From an archaeon (GTDB lineage Archaea; Thermoproteota; Nitrososphaeria; Nitrososphaerales; Gagatemarchaeaceae), in assembly GCA_021848045.1 (NCBI GenBank), contig JAJZNC010000023.1, forward strand, positions 45,984 to 89,594: 43,611 bases of DNA, given 5' to 3'. Shown here piece by piece: positions 15,485 to 22,170 of the stretch; within the stretch, counting starts at the first letter, position 1; each line of letters starts with the position of its first letter. The translations under genes were made by a program, and so were the position numbers. The notes under the pieces were generated by a model, which saw nothing but the letters and a program-made list of their open reading frames with translations, made no database searches and was not told the origin of the DNA.

Positions 15485-15523
15485 CACGAAAAGGCGAAAA
15501 ACAGGCACGGCAGGCGGCCGGGC

Positions 15524-15862
15524 ATGCTTTCAAAGGAGTTCACGGTTGCGGTGATGGTGTCAGACGCGAAGAAGTCCGCGTCCTGGTACGCGGACAAGCT
15601 GGGCTTCGAGACCTCGGTCGAGGGCCACTGGGTCACGGCTGCGCCCAAGGGGGCTAACTGCAGGCTCCACCTTTGCGAGGGCAAGCTCGAGCCCGGGAAC
15701 ACCGGGATAGGCTTCTACAGCCCCGACTTGAAGAAGACCATCTCGGACCTCAAGAAGAGAGGGGTGAAGTTCGCGATGGACTACACCAAGACCGAGTGGG
15801 GCGAGATCGCCCAGCTCGAGGACCCGGACGGCAACGTCATCTGGATCTCCGCCGCCCCCTAG
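15524..15862 (+). CDS. VOC (glyoxalase/bleomycin-resistance) family protein
   Basis: The 112-residue protein is a single VOC module: MVSDAKKSASWYADKLGFE, a beta-rich middle (RLHLCEGKLEPGNTGIGFY), DLKKTISDLKKRGVKF and the closing LEDPDGNVIWIS. Such proteins usually dimerise and bind a divalent metal through His/Glu residues; candidate ligands here are H in RLHLC and E in QLEDPD. The function may be lactoylglutathione-type chemistry, methylmalonyl epimerisation or ligand binding, and cannot be specified. Its 3' end overlaps the convergent 53-codon gene by 26 bases. Confidence 0.88.
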   Translation: MLSKEFTVAVMVSDAKKSASWYADKLGFETSVEGHWVTAAPKGANCRLHLCEGKLEPGNTGIGFYSPDLKKTISDLKKRGVKFAMDYTKTEWGEIAQLEDPDGNVIWISAAP

Positions 15863-15998
15863 CCCCGGAAGCCCTCCGCTTCGCCTTCTCCCCGGCAGCG
15901 CCCTCCTTCGAGGGCCGCCGCGGGATGAAGTGCGTTATCCCCAGGCCGTCGACGATCACTATCTGGTCGTCATACAGCTTCTGTTCTGAGTCCGACAA
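15837..15998 (-). CDS. Basic mini-protein, 53 aa
   Basis: A TTG at 15998 opens a 53-codon frame with strongly biased codons: MSDSEQKLYDDQIVIVDG, then LGITHFIPRRPSKEGAAGEK and an Arg/Lys-rich tail ending RRRSR. A textbook TATA box (16022-16028, GGTTTAAAGC on the minus strand) sits 24-30 bases upstream. The first half could form a small beta/alpha unit; the tail could bind RNA or DNA. The family is not recognised. The stop lies inside the 3' end of the convergent VOC gene. Promoter, codon bias and protein-like sequence together make it likely real despite its size. Confidence 0.55.
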   Translation of the reverse strand: MSDSEQKLYDDQIVIVDGLGITHFIPRRPSKEGAAGEKAKRRASGARGRRRSR

Positions 15999-16021
15999 CG
16001 CCGGCGATTCCTCGGGGCGGG

Positions 16022-16028
16022 CTTTAAA
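16022..16028 (-). promoter_or_regulatory. TATA box of the 53-aa protein gene
   Basis: Minus-strand GTTTAAAG lies 24-30 bases ahead of the TTG at 15998. It is among the best TATA matches in the window and supports this short gene. Confidence 0.6.
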
Positions 16029-16059
16029 CCCTCGAGGCGTCGGAGCTGCCCGGGGAGGC

Positions 16060-16067
16060 GTTAATAT
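16060..16067 (+). promoter_or_regulatory. TATA box of the DUF1294 gene
   Basis: GTTAATAT lies 31-38 bases ahead of the TTG at 16098. Confidence 0.5.
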
Positions 16068-16097
16068 CCCCCGGCCGCGTCTCCCGGGCTGGGACCT

Positions 16098-16379
16098 TTG
16101 ATCCTGGTGCCTCCGCTGCTCCTCGTGGGCTGGCTCGGCTCGCTCACCCTGGTGGGCTTCGCCACGATGGGGGTGGACAAGCTGCTCGCGGTGGGAGGCA
16201 GGGGAAGGATCAGAGAGAGGACGCTCTGGCTGACAGCCCTCCTCGGCGGCTTCCTCGGAATAATAGCGGGCGGGATGGTCTTCCACCACAAGACGTCGAA
16301 GACCGCCTTCTGGCCCCCCGTCGCGGTATGCACCGTCCTCTGGCTGGTCGCTCTCTCGACCCTGATCAAGGCCGGATGA
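16098..16379 (+). CDS. DUF1294 family membrane protein
   Basis: The 93 residues carry the DUF1294 pattern: a hydrophobic first helix, FATMGVDKLLAVGGRGRIRE, then TLWLTALLGGFLGIIAGGMV, and the motif HHKTSKTAFWPPV ahead of a last helix. The family is a small three-helix membrane protein widespread in bacteria and archaea, sometimes fused to cold-shock domains. Its job is unknown. Start TTG is fixed by the promoter at 16060-16067. The family match is strong although the protein is short. Confidence 0.85.
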   Translation: MILVPPLLLVGWLGSLTLVGFATMGVDKLLAVGGRGRIRERTLWLTALLGGFLGIIAGGMVFHHKTSKTAFWPPVAVCTVLWLVALSTLIKAG

Positions 16380-16453
16380 GGCCGGCGGGGGCGCGCGCCC
16401 CAGGATGGAGAAAGCCGTATTAACTCAGCGGTCTCAGACGCAAAAGATAGACA

Positions 16454-16840
16454 ATGGTTTCAGAGAGGGTCGTGAGATTCCAGAACAAGAACCGTGACCT
16501 GGACCAGCTTGCGTCGCAGATCCAGTCGCAGCTGAGCTCGGAGGGATACAAGACCCAGTCCGCCAGCCCTCCGCTGGGGCGCGTGATACAGGCGCAAAAG
16601 GCAGGCGTCCTCCGCGACATCGTCACCGCCGACAGGGCGTTCACCATCATGATCACGGGGGAGCCCAACGACTTCTCGGTCCACATCGGGATAGGCAAGT
16701 GGGTGCAGAACCTGGCGGTCGCGGCGGTCGAGGTGCTGCTCGTCTCGATCCTATTCATAGCGGTAGACGTCCCCGAGATGCTCTGGACCCGCCACGTCGA
16801 GGGCGAGATCATCTCCAAGATCAGCAGGATAGTCGGCTGA
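16454..16840 (+). CDS. Uncharacterised protein with C-terminal membrane helix, 128 aa
   Basis: The first 90 residues are soluble and mixed alpha/beta (DLDQLASQIQSQLSSEGYKT, then GRVIQAQKAGVLRDIVTADRA and FTIMITGEPNDFSVHIGIGK). A membrane helix near residue 95 (LAVAAVEVLLVSILFIAV) is followed by a short tail ending ISKISRIVG. I have seen similar arrangements in archaeal proteins without an assigned role. A TATA-like GTATTAAC lies about 36-43 bases upstream, so a short leader is likely. It precedes the secreted Ser/Thr-rich protein gene. Confidence 0.65.
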   Translation: MVSERVVRFQNKNRDLDQLASQIQSQLSSEGYKTQSASPPLGRVIQAQKAGVLRDIVTADRAFTIMITGEPNDFSVHIGIGKWVQNLAVAAVEVLLVSILFIAVDVPEMLWTRHVEGEIISKISRIVG

Positions 16841-16885
16841 GCGGATAGCCAGGGGGCGGAGGATGGTACCCGCCTCTCTAACACA

Positions 16886-16892
16886 CTTATAC
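16886..16892 (+). promoter_or_regulatory. TATA box of the Ser/Thr-rich surface protein gene
   Basis: CTTATAC lies 31-37 bases ahead of the ATG at 16923. It argues against the in-frame ATG at 16863, which would be upstream of the promoter. Confidence 0.6.
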
Positions 16893-16922
16893 ACCCGGAT
16901 GGGTACTTGCCGGATTGAGAGA

Positions 16923-17633
16923 ATGATAATGAGAAACTCGTTGCTGAAGGCGACCGTCCTGATGTCGGTCCTCTTCGCGCTGGGCTCGTTCACGCCTGCT
17001 CTCGCAGCGACCTACGCGGTGACGGTCCAGACGAGCGCGACCAGCTACAGCGGCAGCGCACAGATACTGGTCAGCGGCACGGTCTCCCCGGCCCCGGGGA
17101 CGCAGACCGCGGTAATCGTCACGATAATGAACCCGAACAGCTCCACCGTGGACATCCAGGAGGATACGGTCAACCCCACGACGGGGGCGTACAACGGGAG
17201 CACGGTGGCTGGAGGGCCGATGACATGCGGCGGCAGCCTCTGCTGGGTGCAGGGCGCCTACACGGTCAACGCGACGTGGGGAGGCCCGAGCGGGACCGCG
17301 ACGGCCGTAACCACCTTCACGTACTCCCCGAACACGATCTCTACGTCGACCTCGACGTCCACGAGCACCTCCACCAGCTCCAGCACCACCTCGAGCACCA
17401 GCTCGAACACGAGCTCCTCTTCGACCACCACCAGCACGGTCTCCTCTTCGACCTTGATCCTGCCCACCACGAGCACGAGCTCGAGCAGCTCCGTGAGCTC
17501 GGTCACCGCGCCGGCTGGGTCTTCGACGGGCCTTTACCTTGGGATAGCCGCGGTCGTGATCGTGGTGGCGGTCCTCGGGGTCTTCATGTGGCGCAGGAGC
17601 GTCGCGAGGTCCTACTCAACGCAGGCCAAGTGA
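16923..17633 (+). CDS. Exported surface protein with Ser/Thr-rich stalk and C-terminal anchor
   Basis: The 236-residue protein has a signal peptide (residues 1-28, LLKATVLMSVLFALGSFTPA then LAA). A beta-sandwich-like domain follows to about 140, with a CGGSLCW Cys pair. Next is a stalk of about 60 residues almost entirely Ser and Thr, and a C-terminal membrane helix (GIAAVVIVVAVLGVFMW) ending in a basic tail. This is the layout of archaeal S-layer-associated proteins: the domain is held above the membrane on an O-glycosylated stalk. Sequons such as NSS and NAT suggest N-glycosylation too. Partner unknown. Confidence 0.8.
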   Translation: MIMRNSLLKATVLMSVLFALGSFTPALAATYAVTVQTSATSYSGSAQILVSGTVSPAPGTQTAVIVTIMNPNSSTVDIQEDTVNPTTGAYNGSTVAGGPMTCGGSLCWVQGAYTVNATWGGPSGTATAVTTFTYSPNTISTSTSTSTSTSTSSSTTSSTSSNTSSSSTTTSTVSSSTLILPTTSTSSSSSVSSVTAPAGSSTGLYLGIAAVVIVVAVLGVFMWRRSVARSYSTQAK

Positions 17634-17634
17634 G

Positions 17635-17844
17635 GTACCCACAGCCCGGGACGCCGTCGGGCAGCCGGAGTTCCGCTCCTGCTACCCGGGGATCGGGGTA
17701 CGCGACCTCGAGAGGTCAGTCGGATCCTGCACGGACACGCTGGGGACGAGGGTAGTGAGCCAGGGGACGGTGCCTCAATGCGGGAGGTTCGTCCGGCTCA
17801 GGGGCAGAGTTGTACGCGAAGGACCCCCGAGGGCATCAGGATAA
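17635..17844 (+). pseudogene. Truncated VOC/glyoxalase-like fragment
   Basis: Between the surface protein gene and the DUF836 gene, one frame reads CYPGIGVRDLERSVGSCTDT, then LGTRVVSQGTVPQCGRFVRL, and ends at a TAA at 17842. This matches the first half of a VOC protein, where V-R-D-L-x-R-S, D-x-L-G and G-G-R-F-V are expected. There is no start codon at its head and the C-terminal half is missing. Cys residues replace usual Phe/Tyr or Gly positions, as in decay. An intact VOC gene lies 2 kb upstream, but the two are too unlike to be a recent duplication. Confidence 0.45.
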
Positions 17845-17846
17845 GA

Positions 17847-17865
17847 GCTCCTCAGGCCGAGGAGC
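17847..17865. terminator. 7-bp hairpin at the DUF836 stop codon
   Basis: GCTCCTC and GAGGAGC pair around a 5-base loop (AGGCC). The element contains the TGA stop of the minus-strand DUF836 gene (17852-17854) and is followed on that strand by TCTTATCC. It may end or protect the transcript; the T tract is weak. Confidence 0.4.
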
Positions 17866-18145
17866 GTCGGCCGAACAAGGCCTCCAGCTTCTTCACGTAG
17901 CCGCCGCGCAGGTCCATGTCACGGGCGTCGAAGACGTCCCTCCCCTCGACCTGTACGACCGGGATCTCCAGCCAGTACCTTTCGTGAAGGCGCGGGTCCT
18001 TGTCGATGTCGACGACCCTGAGCTCGAACCCGCTGCCCGGGGCGAGGCCCTGCAGCGCGGCGATAACCTTCTCGCACAGGTGGCAGCCCGGCCTCGACAT
18101 CACGGTGACCACCCCCCTCGCGTCATCCCGGTCCCCGCCTTCCAT
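17852..18145 (-). CDS. DUF836 glutaredoxin/thioredoxin-like protein
   Basis: From the ATG at 18145 the product has 97 residues. After a short lead comes VVTVMSRPGCHLCEKVIAAL, a thioredoxin-fold strand with a C-H-L-C redox site at the head of helix 1. The core then continues with RVVDIDKDPRLHERYWLEIP and cis-Pro at IPVV. This is the DUF836 (NrdH/glutaredoxin-like) pattern: a small cytoplasmic thiol-disulfide protein. The open frame continues upstream, but the TATA box at 18166-18171 sits 21-26 bases from this ATG. The divergent side faces the VOC fragment and the surface protein. Confidence 0.82.
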   Translation of the reverse strand: MEGGDRDDARGVVTVMSRPGCHLCEKVIAALQGLAPGSGFELRVVDIDKDPRLHERYWLEIPVVQVEGRDVFDARDMDLRGGYVKKLEALFGRRSSA

Positions 18146-18165
18146 GGCCTGGCATGGGTGCCGGG

Positions 18166-18171
18166 GTATAC
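18166..18171 (-). promoter_or_regulatory. TATA box of the DUF836 gene
   Basis: GTATAC lies 21-26 bases ahead of the ATG at 18145 on the minus strand. Confidence 0.55.
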
Positions 18172-18180
18172 GAAGGCTTT

Positions 18181-18537
18181 CTAGCCCAGGGGGCCAGCGG
18201 CGCGCTCGGCCGCCTCTTCCTGGAGCTTCCGCTTCGCGATCAGGACCCTGACCCTCTGCTGGCACGCGATTGCCCTGTCGCTGTAGGTCTTCCAGGGGGT
18301 GTACTCCTGCGTGTTCTTCGCGAGGAGGAGCAGGAGGTCCGCGGCCTGGAGGTAGTCTACGACCGCGTCTCCCAGGCGCCCAGCCTTCTCCTTCGAGACA
18401 GCCTCGTTGACCAGGTGGGTCGCGTACGCCTCTATCTTCTTGAGCTTCGAGACCGATCCGGACTGAGCGGCCTGCGGCCTCGGTATCGCCTGCGACTCTG
18501 GCATGGCATGAGGGGCCGCTCGCCCCCCCATAGGCAT
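18181..18537 (-). CDS. MIT-domain-like protein
   Basis: Up to 118 residues: a Pro/Gln-rich tail of about 30, then three helices that fit the MIT fold. These are IEAYATHLVNEAVSKEKAGR, LGDAVVDYLQAADLLLLLAK, and YSDRAIACQQRVRVLIAKRK. The A-V-x-x-x-(D/E)-x-x-G-x-x-x-x-A-(V/I)-x-x-Y pattern is the MIT hallmark. MIT domains bind C-terminal tails of ESCRT-III proteins and normally precede a Vps4-type ATPase; here the domain stands alone with a short basic C-terminus. It may be an adaptor for the archaeal Cdv/ESCRT machinery. ATGs at 18537 and 18504 are both possible starts. No other cdv gene is in view. Confidence 0.65.
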   Translation of the reverse strand: MPMGGRAAPHAMPESQAIPRPQAAQSGSVSKLKKIEAYATHLVNEAVSKEKAGRLGDAVVDYLQAADLLLLLAKNTQEYTPWKTYSDRAIACQQRVRVLIAKRKLQEEAAERAAGPLG

Positions 18538-18616
18538 CTGTGTCAGGTTTCCTCAACAAGAGGGCGAAGTTCTGGTGGAGTCTCGCGGGAGACCCGCCCC
18601 CCTCCGGGCCCTCTCA

Positions 18617-18626
18617 GGAATATTAA
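18617..18626 (+). promoter_or_regulatory. TATA-like box ahead of the 179-aa exported protein
   Basis: AATATTAATC lies 38-47 bases ahead of the ATG at 18664, implying a short leader of 10-20 bases. Confidence 0.45.
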
Positions 18627-18663
18627 TCAGGTAGCGGCTTTGGGGCAGGAAAACGTTCGAGCG

Positions 18664-19203
18664 ATGGCCCCTGCGAAGTCGATGGACGGCAAGCTGCTCC
18701 TGGTGCTGTCCATCGGGGCCATCATATTCGCGCTCGCATTCGTAGGCGTCGCCTTCGTGGCCCTCTCGCCCTCGCAGGACGGCACCCTTTACGGCACGCT
18801 CTTCGTCAACGAGGGCGGGTACTCGAACGCGACCGCCAGCATAACGGCCTCTTACAACGCTACCCTCGTGGCCAGGGGCGGCAACGGGACGATCCTGTTC
18901 ACGTTCCTCTCGGGCACGGACGTCATCCAGCAGCACCTGCTCACGATGACGAACTACACGATAAGCGTCAACCAGGTCTCGATGACGCTGGGCGGGCAGC
19001 AGGTCATCCTCCCGTGGGAGATCAACGACACCGTCTGGGCAGGGCAGTTCGACAACAACTACATAGCCTCGTGGGGACCGTCCGCCCCAGCTTACGAGGT
19101 GCGGGGGACGGTGAGCCCATCCGTCTTCGGGCTGCCGTCGCACGACTACGTCGAGTTCAGGTTCGAGGCGCTCGGCGGCGAGGCCTCCGCGAACTGCTGC
19201 TAG
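18664..19203 (+). CDS. N-anchored exported protein, 179 aa
   Basis: A short basic start (MAPAKSMDGK) precedes one long hydrophobic helix (residues 11-34, LLLVLSIGAIIFALAFVGVA), which acts as signal anchor. The rest is an outside beta-rich domain with many N-glycosylation sequons (NAT, NAT, NGT, NYT, NDT). It has a Trp/Pro-rich late part (YIASWGPSAPAYEV) and ends with two Cys (SANCC). I do not recognise the family. A TATA-like element lies 38-47 bases upstream. It is one of three exported-protein genes within 3 kb, which suggests a cell-envelope locus. Confidence 0.68.
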   Translation: MAPAKSMDGKLLLVLSIGAIIFALAFVGVAFVALSPSQDGTLYGTLFVNEGGYSNATASITASYNATLVARGGNGTILFTFLSGTDVIQQHLLTMTNYTISVNQVSMTLGGQQVILPWEINDTVWAGQFDNNYIASWGPSAPAYEVRGTVSPSVFGLPSHDYVEFRFEALGGEASANCC

Positions 19204-19208
19204 GGAGC

Positions 19209-19266
19209 ATTCTGGAAAGAATCGCGAGCCGGACGCCGGAGTCCTGCATTTCTTCTGGAATTCCAG
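19209..19266 (+). promoter_or_regulatory. Paired TTCTGGAA elements and palindromes upstream of an exported-protein gene
   Basis: Two copies of TTCTGGAA (19210-19217 and 19253-19260) lie 43 bp apart. Each sits inside a perfect inverted repeat: ATTCTGGAAAGAAT at 19209-19222 and CTGGAATTCCAG at 19255-19266. The second ends 17 bases before the TATA box at 19283. This spacing suits cooperative binding of a dimeric regulator upstream of the promoter. Confidence 0.4.
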
Positions 19267-19282
19267 TTCCTGGATGCGGTGG

Positions 19283-19290
19283 ATTATATC
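19283..19290 (+). promoter_or_regulatory. TATA box of the 221-aa secreted protein gene
   Basis: ATTATATC lies 31-38 bases ahead of the ATG at 19321. An upstream in-frame ATG at 19279 overlaps the box and is excluded. Confidence 0.65.
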
Positions 19291-19320
19291 GGTTCGGGGA
19301 CAGAGGATGGCCGAACCAAC

Positions 19321-19986
19321 ATGCAAGTGAACGCAGGAAAGCTACAGATACTTACGGTCGCGGCGATGCTCGTCCTTATCTCGGGCGGGATCGCTGCGTA
19401 CGCGCAGAACCAGACGTCGAGCAGCTCGAGCTCCTCGACAACCTCTAGCTCGGCTTCGAGCAGCGCTTCGTCGACGTCAGCCACGGCGAACTACACCCTT
19501 TGCCAGTCGGGCTCCGCTGGCCGAGTCGGAAGGCTCGAGCTCCCGATCACGGCCGTGGGGCAGGCCGCCAACGGCGGCGCGGTCTTCTCAGAGGGGAGAG
19601 GTTGCGTAGCCTCGATAACGGCGACGGGAGGTGTCTTCAGCGTGCAGGTCGCCCTCCGTTCCGCGAAGCCCCTGACCCAGTACAACGTGGTCCTCGTCGC
19701 AAACGGGACGAGCCACACCCTGGGGAACATGGTCACAGGCCAGACCGGGAACGGGCAGATGGACAACCAGGTGCTCCTGACGAACGGCACGTACGTCGTG
19801 TCGATACAGATCTACGACACCTCCTCGAGCCCAGGCCAGAGCACGCTGGTGCTCCAGACCGGCCAGGGGACAATAACCTCGCAGCCGTTCTCCACGACCG
19901 CCGCCGGACAGCAACCGCAGCCACCGGCCCAGGGCGGGCACGGAGACCAGCACGACCAGGGCCAGTGGCCCTCCGGGCACTGGTAG
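19321..19986 (+). CDS. Secreted protein with Ser/Thr-rich linker, 221 aa
   Basis: A signal peptide (LQILTVAAMLVLISGGIAAY, cleavage near AQNQ) leads into about 25 Ser/Thr/Ala residues, then a beta-sandwich-like domain from residue 57. That domain holds two Cys (LCQSG and RGCVAS) that could pair, and repeated NGT sequons. The C-terminus is Gln/Pro/Gly/His-rich (QPQPPAQGGHGDQHDQ) with no membrane anchor, so the protein is released or bound to the wall by its ends. Domain family unknown. It is followed by the best terminator in the window, marking it as a single-gene transcript. Confidence 0.72.
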   Translation: MQVNAGKLQILTVAAMLVLISGGIAAYAQNQTSSSSSSSTTSSSASSSASSTSATANYTLCQSGSAGRVGRLELPITAVGQAANGGAVFSEGRGCVASITATGGVFSVQVALRSAKPLTQYNVVLVANGTSHTLGNMVTGQTGNGQMDNQVLLTNGTYVVSIQIYDTSSSPGQSTLVLQTGQGTITSQPFSTTAAGQQPQPPAQGGHGDQHDQGQWPSGHW

Positions 19987-19994
19987 AGCCGGGC

Positions 19995-20029
19995 GGCACG
20001 GCCAGAGGGGCCGTGCCTTCACCCTTTTT
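19995..20029 (+). terminator. Stem-loop with T tract
   Basis: Perfect 9-bp arms (19995-20003 GGCACGGCC, 20009-20017 GGCCGTGCC) around AGAGG are followed by a T5 run at 20025-20029. It lies 8 bases after the secreted protein stop. Archaea mainly rely on the T run; the stem resembles an intrinsic terminator. Confidence 0.65.
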
Positions 20030-20115
20030 CTCTAGCGTATTGCTAGCCCGGGCGGGGAAAGGCGCAAACGAGACCCGCGACCGGGCATGAGTTCTCAGAG
20101 TACCACGACGCCCTG

Positions 20116-21456
20116 ATGGAGGGCAGGACGTCTTGCGAGCGGACGGTGAGGCAGGAGCTCGCGAACGTCTCGAGCTACGACAAGAGGCTGGCCGCCTTCG
20201 TCACCGTCTTCGGAGGGGAGCACGGAGCGGCGCTCGCGCGCGCCCGGGAGCTCGACGCGGGGCTCAGGGCGGGGAGGGCGGGGAGGGCGTCAGGCCTCTT
20301 CGGGGTTCCCCTCGCGATAAAGGACAACATCTTCCTGGGGGGGTTCCGGACGACCGCGGCGACCTCCTACTTCAAGGACTTCGTCCCGGCGTTCAACGCC
20401 GACGTCGTGGACGCCGCCCTCGCCGCAGGCGGAGTCCCCCTCGGTAAGACCAACATGCACGAGCTCGCGCTGGGAGGGACCTCCGCAGCGTCGCTCTTCG
20501 GGCCCGTCAGGAACCCCTACGACTCGGACAGGGTGGCAGGGGGCTCCAGCGGAGGGTCGGCGGTCGCCGTCGCGCTCTCGAGGGGACCCGTACTGGGCAT
20601 AGGGACGGACACCGGCGGGTCGATCAGGGTCCCAGCCGCGTTGTGCGGGGTCGTCGGGTTCAAGCCTACGATAGGCGTGCTGTCGCTGGGAGGCACGCTC
20701 CCCCTCAGCGGCACCCTCGACCACCTCGGCCTCCTCACGAGGACCGTCCCCGACATGGTCGCCTCGTTCGAGGCTCTCGCGGGGAGGGGAGCCCCGAGAA
20801 GGGCTGTCGGCAGGAAGGTGAAGGTCGGCGCCCTGACAGGGTACTATCTGGAGGAGACCGAGGAGAGGGTGGCCAGGGACTACTGGAGGGCACTCGGGCG
20901 GATGGAGGCGTCCGGCAGGTTCTCGGTGGAGGAGGTCCCGACAGGTAGGGACTACGAGAGGTTCATGAGGGCGAGGGGGGTCATCCAGCTCAAGGAGGCC
21001 TCGTGGTTCTACAAGGAGCTGGTGAGGTCGAAGGCGGCATCGTCCAAGATGAACCCCGACGTGGTGACCCTGCTCAGGAGGGGGCTAGGGCTCGGCGACC
21101 TCCGCTACATGGAGGCAGACCTCGTGAGGCTGGAGTCAATACGAGTCTTCGGCGGCCTCCTCGAAGGGCTGGACGTGCTCGCGACCCCGACGACCAGCGT
21201 CACCGCCCCCAGGATCGAGGACGTCATCGGGAAGGAGGCGGGGCGGCTCAGGCGCCTCCTGCTCAGGAACCTCGAGGTCTTCAACCTCTGCGGCTTCCCA
21301 GCGCTGAGCATCCCGGCGAACCCCGGATCGGGCGGGCTGCCTTCAGGGATCCAGCTGGTGGGGCGGCTACGGGAGGACTCGAGCGTCCTGCGGGCGGGGC
21401 GGCTCGCGGCGGAGGCGATATCGGGGCTGAAGGTAGGGGCTACCGCAGGCGCCTGA
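20116..21456 (+). CDS. Amidase signature family hydrolase
   Basis: The 446-residue protein has the amidase core: GVPLAIKDN (Lys69), the Gly/Ser box AGGSSGGSAVAVA (Ser145) and TDTGGSIRVPA (Ser169), forming the Lys-Ser-Ser triad, then GTLDHLGLLTRT. It hydrolyses a carboxamide; GatA lacks this context here (no GatB or GatC), so a free amidase is likelier. Coding appears to extend upstream of the ATG at 20116: codons 20089-20115 read EFSEYHDAL, a typical family first helix. No ATG, GTG or TTG is in frame there. An ATG at 20087 is one base out of frame. It overlaps the convergent hydrolase by 17 bases. Confidence 0.88.
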   Translation: MEGRTSCERTVRQELANVSSYDKRLAAFVTVFGGEHGAALARARELDAGLRAGRAGRASGLFGVPLAIKDNIFLGGFRTTAATSYFKDFVPAFNADVVDAALAAGGVPLGKTNMHELALGGTSAASLFGPVRNPYDSDRVAGGSSGGSAVAVALSRGPVLGIGTDTGGSIRVPAALCGVVGFKPTIGVLSLGGTLPLSGTLDHLGLLTRTVPDMVASFEALAGRGAPRRAVGRKVKVGALTGYYLEETEERVARDYWRALGRMEASGRFSVEEVPTGRDYERFMRARGVIQLKEASWFYKELVRSKAASSKMNPDVVTLLRRGLGLGDLRYMEADLVRLESIRVFGGLLEGLDVLATPTTSVTAPRIEDVIGKEAGRLRRLLLRNLEVFNLCGFPALSIPANPGSGGLPSGIQLVGRLREDSSVLRAGRLAAEAISGLKVGATAGA

Positions 21457-22105
21457 CGAGGTCCCTCGAGCCGGTCACTCCGCAGAGGTACCAGTAGCGT
21501 ACGTACTGGAGGCCCACCCGGTGCTGGACCTCGCTGAAGGCCTCAACCCCGTCCTCCACGACCTCTGTCTCGTACCTCCTGAAGAACGCGTCCGCAGCCG
21601 TGTGCCTGACGCAGCAGTCGGTGGTCACCCCTGCGATGACGAGGGTGTTCGCCCCCCTCCCTCCGTAGAGCCCCCGGAGGACGTCGTCGAGCTCCGTCGC
21701 CTGGAAGCTGCTGTAGGTCGACTTTGGCACGACGTGGTCCCCCTTCCTGGGCGCGAGCTCGGGTATCACCTGCGCGCCCTTCGTGCCCCTCATCGCGTGG
21801 GCCTCCCACCGGTTGAGCTCAAAGTCGGAGGGCTTGTGCGAGTCGTTGCAGTATACCACTGGGACACCGCTCGCCCTCGAGGCGTCGAGGACAGCTGCGA
21901 CGTTGGGGATCTTCGGGACCATCCTCTCGCACCTCAGCACGCCGTAGACGAAGTCCTCGACCATGTCGACCACGAGCACCGCCCGACGGCGGTCCTTCTC
22001 GTAGACCTTCGGGGGCTTGAAGGAAGAGGGAGGGTAGACCGCGGCCGCGGCTTCCAGCTCGGCCGTGGCTCTCCCTTCCTTGCCGTGCCCGTGTGCAGAG
22101 GGCAT
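21440..22105 (-). CDS. Cysteine hydrolase, isochorismatase/nicotinamidase superfamily
   Basis: The 221-residue protein has the catalytic triad of the superfamily: Asp47 (VVDMVEDF), Lys128 (VPKSTYSSF) and Cys165 (TTDCCVRHTA). YCNDSH at 86-90 is a likely metal-binding part. These enzymes hydrolyse nicotinamide, N-carbamoyl compounds or isochorismate. Position and motifs favour a nicotinamidase/carbamoylase-like reaction over isochorismatase. The first 35 residues are an extra disordered tail. The TATA box at 22128-22136 supports the ATG. It is convergent with the amidase, so any joint pathway is only a suggestion. Confidence 0.85.
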   Translation of the reverse strand: MPSAHGHGKEGRATAELEAAAAVYPPSSFKPPKVYEKDRRRAVLVVDMVEDFVYGVLRCERMVPKIPNVAAVLDASRASGVPVVYCNDSHKPSDFELNRWEAHAMRGTKGAQVIPELAPRKGDHVVPKSTYSSFQATELDDVLRGLYGGRGANTLVIAGVTTDCCVRHTAADAFFRRYETEVVEDGVEAFSEVQHRVGLQYVRYWYLCGVTGSRDLVRRLR

Positions 22106-22127
22106 CGGGGATGAGCTCAGGCAGCCC

Positions 22128-22136
22128 CTTAAAATC
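22128..22136 (-). promoter_or_regulatory. TATA box of the cysteine hydrolase gene
   Basis: Minus-strand ATTTTAAGG lies 23-31 bases ahead of the ATG at 22105. Confidence 0.6.
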
Positions 22137-22170
22137 GATTCGCCGGACCGGGCCGACGGTCGAGGCTCGC

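Noticed and set aside
17340-17510. Repeated TCGACC/ACGAGC units looked at first like a repeat array.
   Set aside because: They encode the Ser/Thr stalk of the surface protein; there are no fixed-length spacers or conserved direct repeats as in CRISPR.
17634-17851. The gap after the surface protein gene was considered for a structured RNA (RNase P or SRP RNA).
   Set aside because: No conserved cores of either RNA are present, and one frame reads as a VOC fragment instead.
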